DNA of 64,000 bases, from NCBI GenBank assembly GCA_023014335.1, contig JAECYW010000011.1, positions 2,046,001-2,110,000 of the forward strand, in the 5' to 3' direction. The translations under genes were made by a program, and so were the position numbers. Under the pieces are notes generated by a model. The model saw only the letters and a program-made list of their open reading frames with translations. It did no database searches and was not told the origin of the DNA. This DNA is from Galerina marginata. Taxonomy: Eukaryota > Basidiomycota > Agaricomycetes > Agaricales > Galerinaceae. This document shows, piece after piece, positions 32,574 to 45,627 of the stretch. Position 1 is the stretch's first letter; each line of letters opens with the position of its first letter.

Positions 32574-33917
32574 TCAGAGCTTAGCTTCTCCCTTAAGAAG
32601 GCGACGCGTTCCCTCTGGAAGGCTACCATAAAATTCGCAGATGTCTTCCCTCAAAACATCTGCGCATTCAACAGAAGGAAAGTGTCCGCCCGTTGAATGC
32701 TCTTTCCACAGGACTATGTTTTCAGCCACGGTTGCCTTCGCCCACCAGATGGGTATATAACCAACGTCGTACGGGAAACAGCTGGCTCCAAAAGGCACCT
32801 TCGCCGAGATGCGCTTCTCGAGGACTTGGTGCCGCAAGGATGGGATTGCTTCCTTGTAGATCCTGGCGTGCCAGGTGCTCCCTGAAAGAAGATAAAACAT
32901 AGTCCACGTTATAACCAAATCTTTATCCCAAACGTAGCCCGGTTGAACCAAGGACTCGAGCTTTTCCCGAATCCAGGCCAGCATTCCAACTGGGGAATCA
33001 AAGAGACCGTAGGAAAGCGTCTGTGGCTTCGTTCCTTGTATCCTGGAATAACCGGATTCTTCTTTCATCCACCATTGCATGCGAGCAAGCCTCTTCTTCT
33101 CTTCGGGGCTGAACCAACGGAGGACAAGCCATAGAAGGGTCAGAGGATTTTTCATAGGTGAAGGAGGTAGTCCCATTATCATGTTCAGGTGTATTCCGAC
33201 ACAATAATCGGGGTAGGAGAGTGCCATAGAACGAAGTATCATCGACCCCCAGTCTCCACCTTGTCCGATGTACTTGGAATAACCAAGTTTTAGCATGAGT
33301 TGATGGTAGACAGAACCAATCCGGGGAATACTAAATCCTGCAGACTGATTGGTGGTCAGAGTGAGGGATCATTCCATATACCAGAACAGACCTTCGGGGG
33401 CGAAGAAAAGACGAAACCTGGAATAGTAGGAGCAATAATATGGAAAGCCTGTTGTGTTGGATCTTCCGGCTCGGTTAAGCTGAGCAGATTTTCGACCTAG
33501 TTTCCGAACAACGCATTATTTAAATAAGATGAGTGAATCTGGATGAAGAATCGACTTAAGTACCTCAGTGAAGTTTCCTGGCCATCCATGGGCGAAAAGC
33601 AGCGGTATTGCGCCTGGCCGGTCACTGCGATGATGGACAAAGTGCAACTTTATCATTTCGTCGCCCTCTGAAATGTCGAGAGTGAACATCCTGTAGGTGG
33701 AGTTCAACCTCGCCTCCACCTTTCTCCAGTCATAGCTTGTTTTCCAATATTCGACGAGCTCATTAATAATAGAGCTAGGGACACCGTCCGCCCATTCTTT
33801 GCCCTCTGCCTGCTTCACGTCCGGTACGACATGTGCATTTTGCACTCGTTGGGTGATCCAGTCGAGTGTTTCTGAACTGACGTCGATGCTGAAAGGTTGC
33901 GGCTGCGCTTCGTTCAT
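32574..33917 (-). CDS. epoxide hydrolase (EHN-domain alpha/beta hydrolase)
   Basis: Predicted microsomal-type epoxide hydrolase. From ATG 33917 (MNEAQPQPFSIDVSSETLDW) the EHN domain includes WKTSYDWRKVEARLNS (about 33730). Catalytic elements: oxyanion motif HGWPGNFTEVLKS (about 33560-33600), intron(s), then YIGQGGDWGSMILRSMA with Asp as nucleophile (about 33230-33280). A lid follows (LLWLVLRWFSPEEKKRLARM), then SYGLFDSPVGMLAWIREKLE (about 32955-33015), and the catalytic His in STGGHFPSVECADVLRED (about 32645-32700). Stop 32574. An upstream Met at 33957 could add a short hydrophobic N-terminus (MEVCILFLANSFP), or that stretch may be an intron. Family call firm; substrate unknown. Confidence 0.9.
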
Positions 33918-34235
33918 GGGAAATGAGTTTGCAAGGAAAAGGATGCATACCTCCATTGGCATGATATTTATATATGTCCCCAGCGAAGATCTCATCAACC
34001 CCTCATCCTGACATGTCTGACACATTGAGCATGCATTATTTAAGTCCAGAAGAGAAGCACTCGATGCTTGTGATTATACTAAAAATCCCAGTAACTGCGT
34101 CCAATTTCTTGTTTTTTTTTTTTTGGCACTTGAGCGCGTTGGTTACGACGAGCACACATACGGCCATTTGCCAATTCCCAATACACGATGAGCAAGGTAA
34201 TATATTAACATACAGTAATATAATATACACGCAAC
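33918..34235. other. intergenic
   Basis: Between the epoxide hydrolase start and the SLU7 stop, both minus-strand genes. Contains an uninterrupted T run near 34113-34124 and A/T-rich sequence; no gene seen. Confidence 0.5.
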
Positions 34236-36187
34236 CTAGAGGTCTTTGTCCACATAATTTGCCATAGGATCTTCCGTCATACGTCGCGACATACGATATG
34301 CCTCTGATAGGAGGCATCAGTGTATTTTATCATGAACAGAAAAAAACGACAAACCAAGTTCCTCTTCTGTAACCTCGTGGCTTCCACTTTCGAGCTTGCT
34401 CTTGAGCTTCTTGCTTGAACGCTCTTCGTCTGGTTTGCCGCCTTTTGCTTTCCGCTTTCTTTCATCTAGGACTGCCTGCGCAAGTCTGTCTTGGTCGAGT
34501 TTAATATCACCCTCGCCGACCCGCTTCTTCGAATAATTCTGCTCGACTTTTTCTGCCCGAGCCTCTGGTTTTTCATCATCAGTTTTCTGTGAAGGCGCAG
34601 GCGCTGATGACGACGCAAGAAGATGTTGTGCGCTGGATGCTTTGGTTGCCTCGATTCCGGCTTGTCCAGCACAATAAGAAAGGTGAACACTTGAATGACA
34701 GCAGACATAACCCCAGGATCCTGTCGATGTATCGTACCAAGAGCCCCAAACGGCAGTGTGGTTGTTAATGTAAACTGAATGGGAATAAGCAATACGGAAT
34801 AAACGGCGAGAGAACACAAGGAGGCTTACCATCTTCTGGATATTTTGACCTGGCCTTGGCCTTTTCGCGACCTTTGATTACTTGACCAGAACGAGAATAT
34901 TCGACGTAGTTTTCAGTCTGTCCTTGTCGGAGCTCTTTTGGTGCTGAATCGAGATACTCAGCTCCACCGTATTTAGCGAGAATGCTGGTTTTGGTTGTGT
35001 CTTTCAACTCCTCCTTTTTTTGCTTAAACTCGTAGTGTAGCAGCTCTCCTTGTGTTGGATTAGCATTGAGATGCACATCGTTACCGCGTGCAGCTGCCTG
35101 CCAAGCAAATAATTGAAGGTCTTGCACTTCGGGAGCTTCGCCTGAATAACGGAAAAAGTTATCGCCAGCGAACTTTGCCTGCAGTACAGATTCAGTATAC
35201 ATGATGAGGGATAAAGTAAGACGGTACACTTACATCTTCCGGTGCAACATTCTTTAGAGGAGCGTCTCGCATAGAACGTGTTTTGGGATCGTAGTATGCA
35301 CTCTCTGGATCAAGATTAATCAAATATTTCGCCGTGTCTTCGCGGATACGAAGATTTCGGACGGTTATTCGAGTCTTCGCATCCAACTTCTGTCCTACTG
35401 CATCGGCGGCATCGGCATATTTATCTTCGTCCGCGTCCTCGTCTTCGCTCGACCCAAAATCCGCATCTGTTTTCGACTCAGACTTCCCAGCCTTTGCTAC
35501 CTTCCGTACTGCCGCCAAATCCGTAGTTGTTTGGTTGTCGATCTCCTCCTCTCTCAACTTCTGCCTGGCTGTTTCAATTGCGGCATACTCGTCGTACACT
35601 TTCTTGTGCTCAGCAGCGTCATACCCATTCCAGCGGTCCCGCTTGGCATCGTAGCCTGCTGAAACGTCTTGAACCACGTCATCCGCCTGGATATCCTTAC
35701 TTGTGAACTTTGCCCCCTTCTTCCGTGGCCGTTCCAGACAATCTTGTTTCTTATGGGTCATTGCGCCACAATTCTCGCATGCTCCTTTGCGATACTTTTT
35801 AGCAGCGGGGCCTGCTTTTGCTCCTCTGTCATACCAGTTATCGAGCTTGTCAGCAGACTTGTCATATTCTGGTCGCCGTTGATGATTTAAAGAGGGAGCT
35901 CCCGTATCAAGATACCATGGGGCCTGGGAGATGTACTCTGGAAGACATGAAGTTTTAAAAATATGAACCACAGGGGAAGAAGTGCCGAAGGGTGCGTACG
36001 TGGAATATGAGGGTTGATAGGTCGACCCTCTTCATCGAGAGCAGCAGGGGCAGTACCAGCTTTTCGAGCAGCATCGAGGTCCTTCTGCCGTCGAAATTCT
36101 TCCCTGGACAGCTTTCCAACGGCTAAAGCTATATGAGATGCGAAAATAGCAAGTAGGTTGAGTTACTTTACCTGAAGATGAGGCCAT
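34236..36187 (-). CDS. SLU7: pre-mRNA splicing factor SLU7
   Basis: Second-step splicing factor that helps 3' splice-site choice. ATG 36187 opens [21 protein letters not shown] across an intron, then [15 protein letters not shown]. The CCHC zinc knuckle is [14 protein letters not shown] (about 35735-35790), followed by [30 protein letters not shown] (about 35600-35655) and [20 protein letters not shown] (about 35300-35360) are classic SLU7 blocks, as is [11 protein letters not shown]. The C-terminal half has [20 protein letters not shown] (about 34705) and, after the last intron, [19 protein letters not shown] (stop 34236-34238). Complete, with no frame break. It is divergent with DNA ligase I, starts about 180 bp apart. 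Confidence 0.95.
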
Positions 36188-36368
36188 TTTCAAACTACGA
36201 GTTGGTAGACAATGTCGAGAGACGACCAAGAGACAATACTTGGGTACTCTGTTTGGCGCGGCTTGGCTACAGCCTTTACAATGACTGGAGGTGCTTCAAT
36301 TTGAAACTCTTTGCTCTCTATTCGAGAACAGGCGGCATTGGTGCCCACCTGTACCCATTATTCTACCA

Positions 36369-39331
36369 ATGTCAAAACGAACCTCTTCGTTAACACCCTC
36401 CCCGACAAAGAAGAAACCCAAATTGCAACATAATCAACCTCAGCTTGACCACTTCTTTTCTTCACCAAAAACAAAAGTAAAGCCCGTCAGCACTGCGGGC
36501 ACTACTCCTGAATTTGTGCAAGGCAGCTCGATACGACGCAGCAATTTTGGGCATTTGAATGCGACACTGTCAAAGGGGACGCAGATTGTTGATGTCGATG
36601 CTCTTGACTTGGAGGAACAAGCTAAACCATCCCCAGAACCTTTGTCAACAGGAGGTTCTGTCAAGAATCAAGTTTCAAACCTTAGTATTCTGGGAAAAGT
36701 ATCGCCAATAGAATCACTGGAGTTTTTGCCTTTTGACGTCGACCCGATTCTCTATGACCACGAGCTACCTGCGTCTCATATCGCCCAAGCACCCTACTCA
36801 CTTCTAACTCACGCTCTAATCGGTCTATCACAAACACGGTCGCGCATCTCCATCCTTAATATTCTGACCAACGTTCTCCGACATCTCACGTTGAAATACC
36901 CTACTTCTCTTTTGCCAGCCGTTTATCTTCTATCAAATTCCCTTGGTCCTTCATTTGTTGCAATTGAACTTGGACTGGGGTCTTCTATTCTTTCACGTTC
37001 CATACAACAAATTTCTGGACTCTCTGCGGCAGCGCTCAAACGGTTATACAATACCACTGGCGATACTGGCGATGTGGCTTATTCCGCCAAATCCAATATC
37101 CGCACCCTTATTCCTCACCCGCCTCTGACTGTTCCGTATGTTTTCGAATCTATGCTCAAGATAGCTCGATGCAAAGGCCCAGGCGCCGCGAAAGAAAAAC
37201 AAAAAATTGTGGAGAAGCTTTTGCTAGCAGCGTCGGGTGAAGAGGTCAGGTATCTCACTCGAACGCTATGTCAAAATCTCCGGGTTGGTGCTGTTAGGAC
37301 CTCAATACTCACTGCTTTGGCGAGAGCATTTGTTTTGACGCCATCGCCATCTGCAGGCGCTGCGACGTTAGACTCTTTCCAGGCGCCAACAGATTTACTG
37401 TTGGAACTGAAATGTCAAGCTTCTCCTTCAAAAGGGAAAAACCCTGCACGCGCTAAGTTGACCGCGATATTCAAACAAGCGGAAAGTCTGATGAAACAAG
37501 TCTATGTGAAACATCCGAGTTATGATCAGATCATCCCGGCTCTGCTCGAAAACGGCCTTGACTCGCTTGCAGAACGAGTCCCGCTGACTGTTGGTGTGTA
37601 TATCCGTATGGTCGCCTACATTCTGCGACTTACACTGTTTAACAGGAGTACCATTGCATCCGATGCTAGGGTCGCCGACACGCTCGTTAGATGAAATATA
37701 TAATCGACTTGGTAACCTGCCTTTCTCAGCAGAGTTCAAGTACGATGGTCAAAGAGCGCAAGTTCATGCCTCGCGTGCGTCGCATGACAATCATGATGTC
37801 AAGATATTTTCACGTCATTTGGAAGATATGACATCGAAGGTAAGATAGAATAGCGTATATAAATTCCTCGTTCCTCGTTCTAATGCTGTTGTTGTTCAGT
37901 ACCCCGATATTACCGGTTTGGCTAATAGCATTTTCGAAGATTCACCCGAAATGACTTCTTTCATAATGGATGCTGAGATAGTAGCAATTGACCCCATCTC
38001 CGGGGTGCTCAAGTCATTCCAGGACTTGTCTGGCCGAGCTCGCAAAGATGTAAACCTAAAAGACATCCAGATTGCGGTCTGTCTGTTTGCCTTTGACCTC
38101 ATGTACTTGGATGGGGAGGTAAGCTTTCTTAATATGAGTGCCCTGTCGGTAATTCTCAACCAGATTATATGACAGTCTTTGCTTGAACGTAGTTTCCGAG
38201 AACGAAGAAACCTCCTTCATAGTCGTTTCTCCGTCCGCAGACTGCAAGAGTCTGATGCGCCGCTTGCACAGTTTGACTTTGTCAAAAGCTGCGAAAGTAC
38301 AGAAGGAAAGGCCTCAATTGAAAACTTCCTGTCAAGCGCCGTTGAAAACAGATGTGAAGGCCTCATGATCAAGGTATGTTGAAGGTACCTTCTGCTGGTG
38401 GTTTACCAATCCCATCATATGTGAAGCTTCTTGATAGCCCCGAGGCCACTGGACCAAGCACGGAGAAGCAAAATCGGCTGAAGTCCTTACCATCCACCTA
38501 TGAGCCTGACATTAGAACATCTGGCTGGCTCAAACTCAAGAAAGACTACATGGAAGGAATGACTGATTCACTTGACCTTATTCCTGTGGGTGCATGGCAT
38601 GGAAATGGGCGAAAGGCGCAGTGGTGGAGCCCTATTCTATTGGCGTTATGGAACCCGCAGACCGGCCGTCCAGTCGCGCTCTGTAAATGCATGTCAGGTA
38701 GGTCGGTAATAGCTACAACATCAATGATTGATTGAGGTTCGTTTAGGCTTTACGGATGCCTTTTATGTGGTGAGCCGGTGTTCCTTCTCCAGCATCGTGC
38801 CGCACTTATTGTTATCCTGCGGCAGACAATGAAAGAACATTATTCCTTGGACACAGAATTTTGCTCTAAGCAACCAAAATGGGAATGCGACTTTGGAGGT
38901 ATAGAACTTCCTACTTTTTCGGACACCTGCCCTCAATTTCACAATTTACAGGCTACAAACCGGACGTGTACTTCAAACCTCACGCAGTCTGGGAAATTCG
39001 TGGAGCAGAGTCAGTGTTCTCTTGACTGAAGATCTCTATGATGGCCTAACTTCTTGTCCTACCAAGCATTACTGAGAGTCCAGTGTCGGTTGCCGCCCAT
39101 GGGCTCGTATCCTTGTCTCGTGGTCTCAGCCTACGATTTCCTAGGTTTATTAGAACCAGAGATGACAAGAGTATGGGACTTGGTAGCACGCCGTCATTTC
39201 TAGCAGATATATGGAGGGGTCAACAAGGGAAGGTTTCCGGTGCTGGGAAGGATGATGGTGATCTCATAGATGTCCATGGTGAGGAATCTGACCTTGAATA
39301 TCATTCCAACGAAGAAGATGAAGAGTTGTAA
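36369..39331 (+). CDS. CDC9: ATP-dependent DNA ligase I
   Basis: Seals Okazaki-fragment nicks and repair nicks. ATG 36369 (MSKRTSSLTPSPTKKKPK) is followed by a PIP box QPQLDHFF for PCNA binding. The DNA-binding domain spans about 36750-37580 (for example EVRYLTRTLCQNLRVGAVRT). The adenylation core has AEFKYDGQRAQVHAS with the catalytic Lys (about 37730-37775), MDAEIVAIDPISG (about 37970) and RCEGLMIK (about 38350). The OB domain has SGWLKLKKDYMEGMTDSLDL (about 38520-38580) and later WEIRGAEITESPV across introns (about 38990-39080). It ends in an acidic tail, stop 39329-39331. A 7-codon upstream ORF sits at 36281-36304. No in-frame upstream ATG exists for a mitochondrial form. Confidence 0.95.
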
Positions 39332-39523
39332 GACGAGATTCTGAATTATCCGTAGTGCGCGTACAGTAGGATAGCCAACGTTAACCTTTTTCGCTGTGAA
39401 CCTTGGGTTCTGGTGGCAAGCTTTGAAAAATTTGCCCTTTTTGGTTCACTTATAAATATACATCAACAACGCGTCGCGTCATGTTGAACGCGAACTTCAA
39501 CTTGGCACTCATCCTCTTCCCAC

Positions 39524-40863
39524 ATGAAATCCCATTTCTCAATATTACCTTCAGGTATTTTTCTTTTACTTTTGTGTCTCAAACTCTAAGAATGTGTACA
39601 AACAGATATTATTCAGTATCTCACTTCATCTCTGAACCGAACTGAAATCGAAGAAAAGCCTTTGCGCATTTTTCGTCTTCCACACCCTCGTACTGGTGAG
39701 TTGACTTTAGCTAAGACAGTCCCTTTTGTAATGGTATTTTTTTAAGGTTTTCCCGCCTTATTCTTGCCTTTGGAATGGTTACCACCGTCGATGGCCGATT
39801 CCTCTACGCTTTTAGAAATTCAGGCAGTGTGCCCGCCAGATGAACGTTCATGGATATTAGGAGAAGATATTATAGCTGGTGTGTATATAAACAGAAACTT
39901 TCTGTGAAGCCGGCTCATATTTTGACGTAGATGGAAAGTTGTTTGCAATGACACCAATTGATCCAGCTTTCCTTTTGCTCCCCATTTTACAAGCTACTCA
40001 AGCAGTGCGTAGTTTCTCATTCCAGATTTCTCAATCTCACTTACGTCAAGGTTGATGGCTCCACTGCTCAATTTAGAACGATTGATGATCTTTTCGAAGA
40101 AGCTGCGAAAAAAATAACATCCCCAGGTGGTCCTGAAAAGACTCCTGCCGCACAAGTCCGAGATATCCTTGATTTTTGTTCGCTAAAAGGTACCCGAAAG
40201 GCTTTGGTCTGTCTATGCGATATGAAAGGTCCGTTTATCGGCCCTGAATCCCTCCAACACTTTACTCATGCGCAAACAGAAATTTCCTCTGAAATCGTGG
40301 TTTATCGATTTTCTGCCCACAAGGCTATGGAATATATGCGTGACAAAGTTTCCCGTCTTCAAAAATGCCCTGCCTTTGATCGCTCCCGCACAACAATTAG
40401 AAGTTTGGCTAAGGACGGACTATTGGAAGATGGGAAAGAGGATTTATTGCAGCGTGTGTTTCCTCGATTAGCTCCATCAAACTATACATCTCATAATTCT
40501 CTTAGTTGGTCGTATGCGTGCTTGCTGTGACCTAGTTTCGCAATACCTATCGCCAGATATACGAGACCAATTGGTTGATTCTTACGAGTGTGTGGTCAAA
40601 TTGCATTTTCGGCAATTTTTTTCCCTGATCATTTACCGTTTAGCTTCAAAAAACTTGATACATATCTCAATGCAAGCATGGAAGAAGCCATTACGAAAAC
40701 TGGAGTTGCCCCTCCCAAAGTGCAATCAAAAACGGGAAGTAAGCCAGTACCCACCGATAAAAAAAGGAAGGCGACGGCGAAACCTTCACAGGGTGTCGAG
40801 AAACTGAAAAAGGTCAATACGACTGGTATGGCTAAGCTATCCAGTTTTTTCAATAAAGCATGA
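39524..40863 (+). CDS. RNH202: ribonuclease H2 subunit B
   Basis: Accessory subunit of RNase H2, which removes ribonucleotides from DNA. Exons join as MKSHFSILPS, DIIQYLTSSLNRTEIEEKPL, RIFRLPHPRTG|FPALFLPLEW, then DERSWILGEDIIA|DGKLFAM and TPIDPAFLLLPILQ, which matches the triple-barrel region. Downstream are IDDLFEEAAKKI and FCSLKGTRKALVCLCDMKG (about 40170-40230), a helical segment KAMEYMRDKVSRLQKCPAFD (about 40320-40380) and YLSPDIRDQL. The C-terminus carries a PIP box, MAKLSSFF, two residues before the end (stop 40861-40863), as in human RNASEH2B. It lies head to tail with DNA ligase I, 192 bp from that stop. Confidence 0.88.
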
Positions 40864-41063
40864 TGCATAATGCTCCAACTGTAACATCGAAACGAATATT
40901 TATTTACATGGTTATAGTGCTTCCTGACTAAGCCCATTGATCCCTGTCCAGACCTTCCATGTCAAAGATATCGAGGTAGCGAGACCCAGATTTCGAACAT
41001 CCTGTATCGCGTCCTTCATTTCTTCCTTGAACCCTCTTTACTTCTCATTGTACTCTTCTCGTC

Positions 41064-43442
41064 ATGTCGGCTCAGCCTCTTAAAAACTATGTGTCCCGTG
41101 GTACTCAAACCGACCGTTCTATCCTCCAAGTGTCTTCTGTCTGTGATACCCTGTTTGCGAACGCATCGACTCCTCCCTTTGTCGACGAGCCCCCCGTTTA
41201 TCCTTCGTCGTCTTCTAAAAATCCCTATGGAGATTTACCAGCCGGAATTGCTGGCTCCGAAGCCGCATATATGCAGTCTCTGACCTCAGAAATCTTGAAA
41301 GTACATCCGCCACTATCTTCGCGCCAGAATCACAGACTCGTTGGTAGTCGTGGCCATCCCTCTGGTGCTCTCGATACTCCAAAGCGGCATGGTGTCTCTC
41401 CCGGACATCCTTCACAGTGAGGCCATAATGCATCGGCAGACACGGGTAGTTTCTATGCCAGAGTCTGGAAAGTATGCTACGTTAGGGCCTCACACGCTTT
41501 CACAGTCCAGTCAAACAAGTCTGTCATCTTCGACCGATGCTGGAAGTTCCAACGGTTCTCCTGGACCAAAACTCCTGAGCCACCACAAAAGAACCTATCC
41601 CACAGATTTCCCTCGAACACCGTCCCCTCCTTCATCTCTAGAGTCTGTTATGGTTAGCGGAAACGAGTACTGTGACTCCGGCGGGTTTCTTCAGCGTTCT
41701 TACCCTAAAGACAACGGCGAGTTTCTGTTTCGCGTAACAACATGATTATCATCCTCATTCTTTCGGTAATGCTCAGGTTGGATTTCGTGGGCAAGCTCTC
41801 CACCGCGTCCAATTCCTGCGTTGCATGGACCCCTTTCCCTTCCCTATGCCCGCTGCCCGTCGTAAGGACTTTACACAATGTGCAACTACCTTGCTAATAG
41901 TTTTTTAGAGGAGCGGAAGGTACATTGGTCGAAGGGGACGATCTTTCACAAAAGATATGGGGTCTTGGAATTGACAACTTGCACACGCGTTCTAGCCGAA
42001 CTCCCGCTCAACCTTTGGATTCGGGTCCTGTAACCAAGCCCACCACCCTGCAAGCGACCGGAACGCACGTTGAGCATCTTCAGGCCATTAAACCTTCGTC
42101 TTTTCAACGTCAGCGCTTAAGGGATGCTGTGATAGACATATCCAACCCTCCTACTTTTTATAACGGCGTGGATATCCCGAGCATGTCGTACAGCTACCCC
42201 AAAACATTAAGCGAACTACAGCCGTTACCCACTAGGAGCAAGTCATATTTCTCTCGCCCTTGCGAGGAGCTTCACGTCGATTCCACCCGTTTACGTCGAG
42301 AAAATATCTGGTTACCAAATCATGCTACGCCCTCGATGGCCAAAGTAAATCGATCCTCGTTCGATTCATCTGGCCAGTATTGGACCGAGAATTGCGTGGA
42401 AACTCCAGACCCCGTAACTTCTAAAGGAACTATTGCCCTCGGGAGTAACGCGCAGAATCGACTTAACAAATCGGCTCCGGTGTTCGTTCCTGCGAGTAGG
42501 GTCCAGGATGTAAACTGGCGCTCAAAATTCATGTATAATTCACAAGCTGAGGAGTACAACTCTGGGGATTCTCACCACATACGCACGGAGCATGATTTAC
42601 TGAGCCCGCCAAGCACCTCTTCCCCTCTCTGGTCTCCTGTTTTTTGTCACTCTGGTGATTTTGACCTTACAATACAGAAGAGGACTCAGGGAGTTCCACA
42701 ATACTGTGATCCGAATATCTACTCCCCTCGTGCGGATGTCAACGAATATTCCAGTAAGCTGGTGGCGATGGTGCAGCAAATGCGAAACCAAGAACTCGAC
42801 AACTTTCCAAAGACATACATAGTGGATGCTTCGACAACATCGGTGGAGTCTATGCCTCGGAACATTTCCAAGGTGACAAATGGCCAGTGCGAAAAGGGAC
42901 AGCTTGGTCCAATCCATGCAACTCTGTCGTCGGATAACCGTCGTGATCTCTTGCATCAACATCCTCGGTCAATTCCTCTTGCGCGACTTATTCAACGAAG
43001 ACTGTCGTCCGTGACAGAAGAAGAGGCTGGTGTTCATAATGATGTTCTGCCTTCAGCACAAAAAGGCGACACTCGGTCATATCTCAAACGGCTTTCATCA
43101 AAGACGCTGGACTATCGAAGCCAAGCACCCAAATCGGTGCACACTTCTGACATTGACGCCGAGTCAGAAACAAAAATGGCACAGGCAACTACCAGTACGG
43201 AACTCCAATTCGACCAAGCAGAATCGAGTTCAATCGTTAAATTGCCTGTAAAAAATACCACTTACTCCACAGTTCACCCTTCAAATGTCACACTTCAGAA
43301 CACAGGATTATCCCCACCAGATGGCAATGTGCACGCAAAAGAAAACGTCAGCCTGAATGGAAAGAAAACGACAGCTAGTGCCACGTACAAAAAGTCGAGA
43401 GCCAGAAGAACGAAGAAAGGGTTAGATGCAATCAAGCGGTAA
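41064..43442 (+). CDS. unknown, largely disordered protein with a conserved-looking WISWASSPPRP...SGAEGTLVEG core
   Basis: From ATG 41064 (MSAQPLKNYVSRGTQTDRSI) the protein is Ser/Pro-rich. The most structured part straddles an intron at about 41864-41908: GWISWASSPPRPIPALHGPL, SLPYARCPS, then GAEGTLVEGDDLSQKIWGLG. A hydrophobic stretch, LVVVAIPLVLSILQSG (about 41340-41390), precedes LPDILHSEAIMHRQTR. The rest (41925-43442) is one 505-codon frame, low in hydrophobics, ending in a basic tail SRARRTKKGLDAIKR. The frame changes at about 41300-41345, which would need two missing bases or unseen introns. I do not recognise the family; the SGAEG...IWGL core suggests a conserved fungal protein with a small folded region. 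Confidence 0.7.
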
Positions 43443-43654
43443 CCAGGACCTTAGACCATTCAGACGTCATTACCTTAAAGTCATATAATCGGACATTCAT
43501 AATTTCAGTACTTTCGCTGTTATCCAGTTATCATTTGCATCCACTTTGGCAGCTTGTATCACAACAACTTTGTTCATAAATTAACGGTAGTTAATTTCTA
43601 CAGTGGAATGGCAATTCCCAAAGCGCAAGAAGGTTCGTGGACAAAATCAAGAGC

Positions 43655-45627
43655 TTAGGCCTTGACGAATAAGTCAGTGAACTTGTCAACTGGGAGTTTA
43701 GACAAGGATGCGGCGTCGGAAACTATTTCAAGGATTCTATGGGCAAAAATGAGATAGATAGCCAATGGAAAAAGGGCGATGAGAACGTACTTCTTTTGAT
43801 GAGCCTCGTCATAGTGGTATGAAATATGCCTATTGAAATCAATTGTCAGAAAGATAACAAGAAACGTACATAATCACACTACCTCTTGAACTTGTTGATC
43901 AACAAGGGGGTGCCCTCTGCTCTGCGTCTTTTGTGCCCAACTGGGTATTCAATCTCAACCTCATCGAGGACCGTTCCATCGTTAAGTTCAACTAAGAGCG
44001 CGTTACCAATGGATCGCTTAGCAGGATCATGGTAGTCGACGCTGAAGTGCTTCTCCTCTACGCAGTAAATTTTAGCACGGAGGGCATCGATCCGGGGGTC
44101 GGCGGCAGAAGCATCAGTGCTGGAGAAGATATTACTTCAGGGCTTTTGAAAACATATTAAGGCTTACTAGCTCTCCTGAGGTTAGTTCACCGAAAATCAA
44201 CGGGTAGGCAACCATGTAGTTGATAGCGTGGCTATTTCCACCAGTCAGAAGATGAAGAACTGCAGATAAAAAGATGTGTTACATACTCTCGGTCGGCGAA
44301 GTTGTCCAAGGGGCCCTGCTTGTCGATGATCCTGACGGCAGCCTCTTGTGTACGAATCCTGACACTCTTGATGTCGTCAGACGACTTGCCCATTTCTTTG
44401 AGTTTGTTGTGAAGTATATGTGCCGCCTCGACGGCGGTTTGAGCATGGAATTCCGCGGGGAATGAAATTTTGAACAAAACATTCTCCATGATGTATGAAC
44501 CATAGGGAATTTGGAACTCGAAAGGCTTTCCCTACGCCAACGAAGTGAGTAAGGTCGTCTTTCAATAACACCTATGAAGCAGTACCTTGAACAAGACATC
44601 ATAGAAACCCCATGTCTTGGCAGTAAGGACAGAAGGCAAGCCTTTTTCTCCTTTTTTAACCATCAAGGCCAGGTTAACAGCGCGAGAGCAAGCGTCGCCA
44701 GCAGCCCAAGCTTTTCGCTGGCCCAGTGTTGGGGGCGTGTCGGTAGGTACGCAAAGACTGGCCGTCAACCCAGGCCTGCGAAACCGCATCGATCGTTTGA
44801 TCACGGTTCAAGCCAAGGAGCTTGGAAACAACCGCGGTGGACGCGACTTTCACCAAAACGACGTGATCAAGGCCCACTCTATTGAAAGAATTGAGGAGAG
44901 CAATTCCTCCTTGAATCTCATGCGCCTTGATCATGGCCTCAAGAATCTCATGAACAGTAAGAGGTTGGCCTTGACGAGCCAGATGATCCGCGACGGCCAG
45001 GATAGCTCCAAGGTTGTCCGATGGATGACCCCCTAAATAGGGGTTAGACTGACCGTTGAGTTCAATGGGATGACTTACACTCTGCAGCCAGGAAACAGTC
45101 GTTGAAGTCGAGCCACCGGATGGCAGCTCCAATATTAAAGGCACCTCGGATGGGATCAAGCTGATAGTTGGTGCCAGGCACACGAGTTCCTGTAGCGAGA
45201 AGAGATAAGACCAAAATATGTGCGAAGTGGTAGGAGCCATACCGTTCGGAACAATCGTCCCTTCGACCACAGGACCAAGGAGCTTTGTGCACTCCGCGAA
45301 TCTCAAAGCCTCGAGTCCACAACCAATGGTATCGATAAGACAGAGCCTGGCAGTTTCAAATGCTAGATCCGAGTCGACCTTGTAGTTGTGCACGTAGTCT
45401 GCAATATCCTGAAGAACCTTGTCGGGCTCTGGACGTAGGGTTGATTCACCGGCATGATGAGACGACATTGCGCGAATTGAACAGGATGATGGAAGAGCAG
45501 AAAGAAAAGGATTCGATAACCGGGTAGCCGGTACGGTCGACCTGACTTTTTGCGAGAGAGGCAAATTGCGACCGAGAAGGCGAAGGCGGGCGACAGGAAT
45601 GCCTACACGCGTAGCGGCGGACAACAT
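43655..45627 (-). CDS. PDH1: mitochondrial 2-methylcitrate dehydratase (PrpD/MmgE family)
   Basis: Dehydrates 2-methylcitrate in the propionyl-CoA (methylcitrate) cycle. ATG 45627 begins a basic mitochondrial-type presequence ([20 protein letters not shown]). The PrpD fold follows: [19 protein letters not shown] (about 45290-45345), [20 protein letters not shown] (about 45085-45145), [20 protein letters not shown] (about 44980-45035), [20 protein letters not shown] across a frame or splice change near 44710-44740, then [20 protein letters not shown] (about 44410-44470). The C-terminal exons include [20 protein letters not shown] (about 43990-44050) and end [14 protein letters not shown] (stop 43655-43657). 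It is divergent with the first Zn2Cys6 gene, about 200 bp between starts. Confidence 0.93.

Noticed and set aside
36291..36368. N-terminal extension of DNA ligase as a mitochondrial presequence
   Set aside because: The extension begins with GTG, not ATG, and no in-frame upstream ATG is present.
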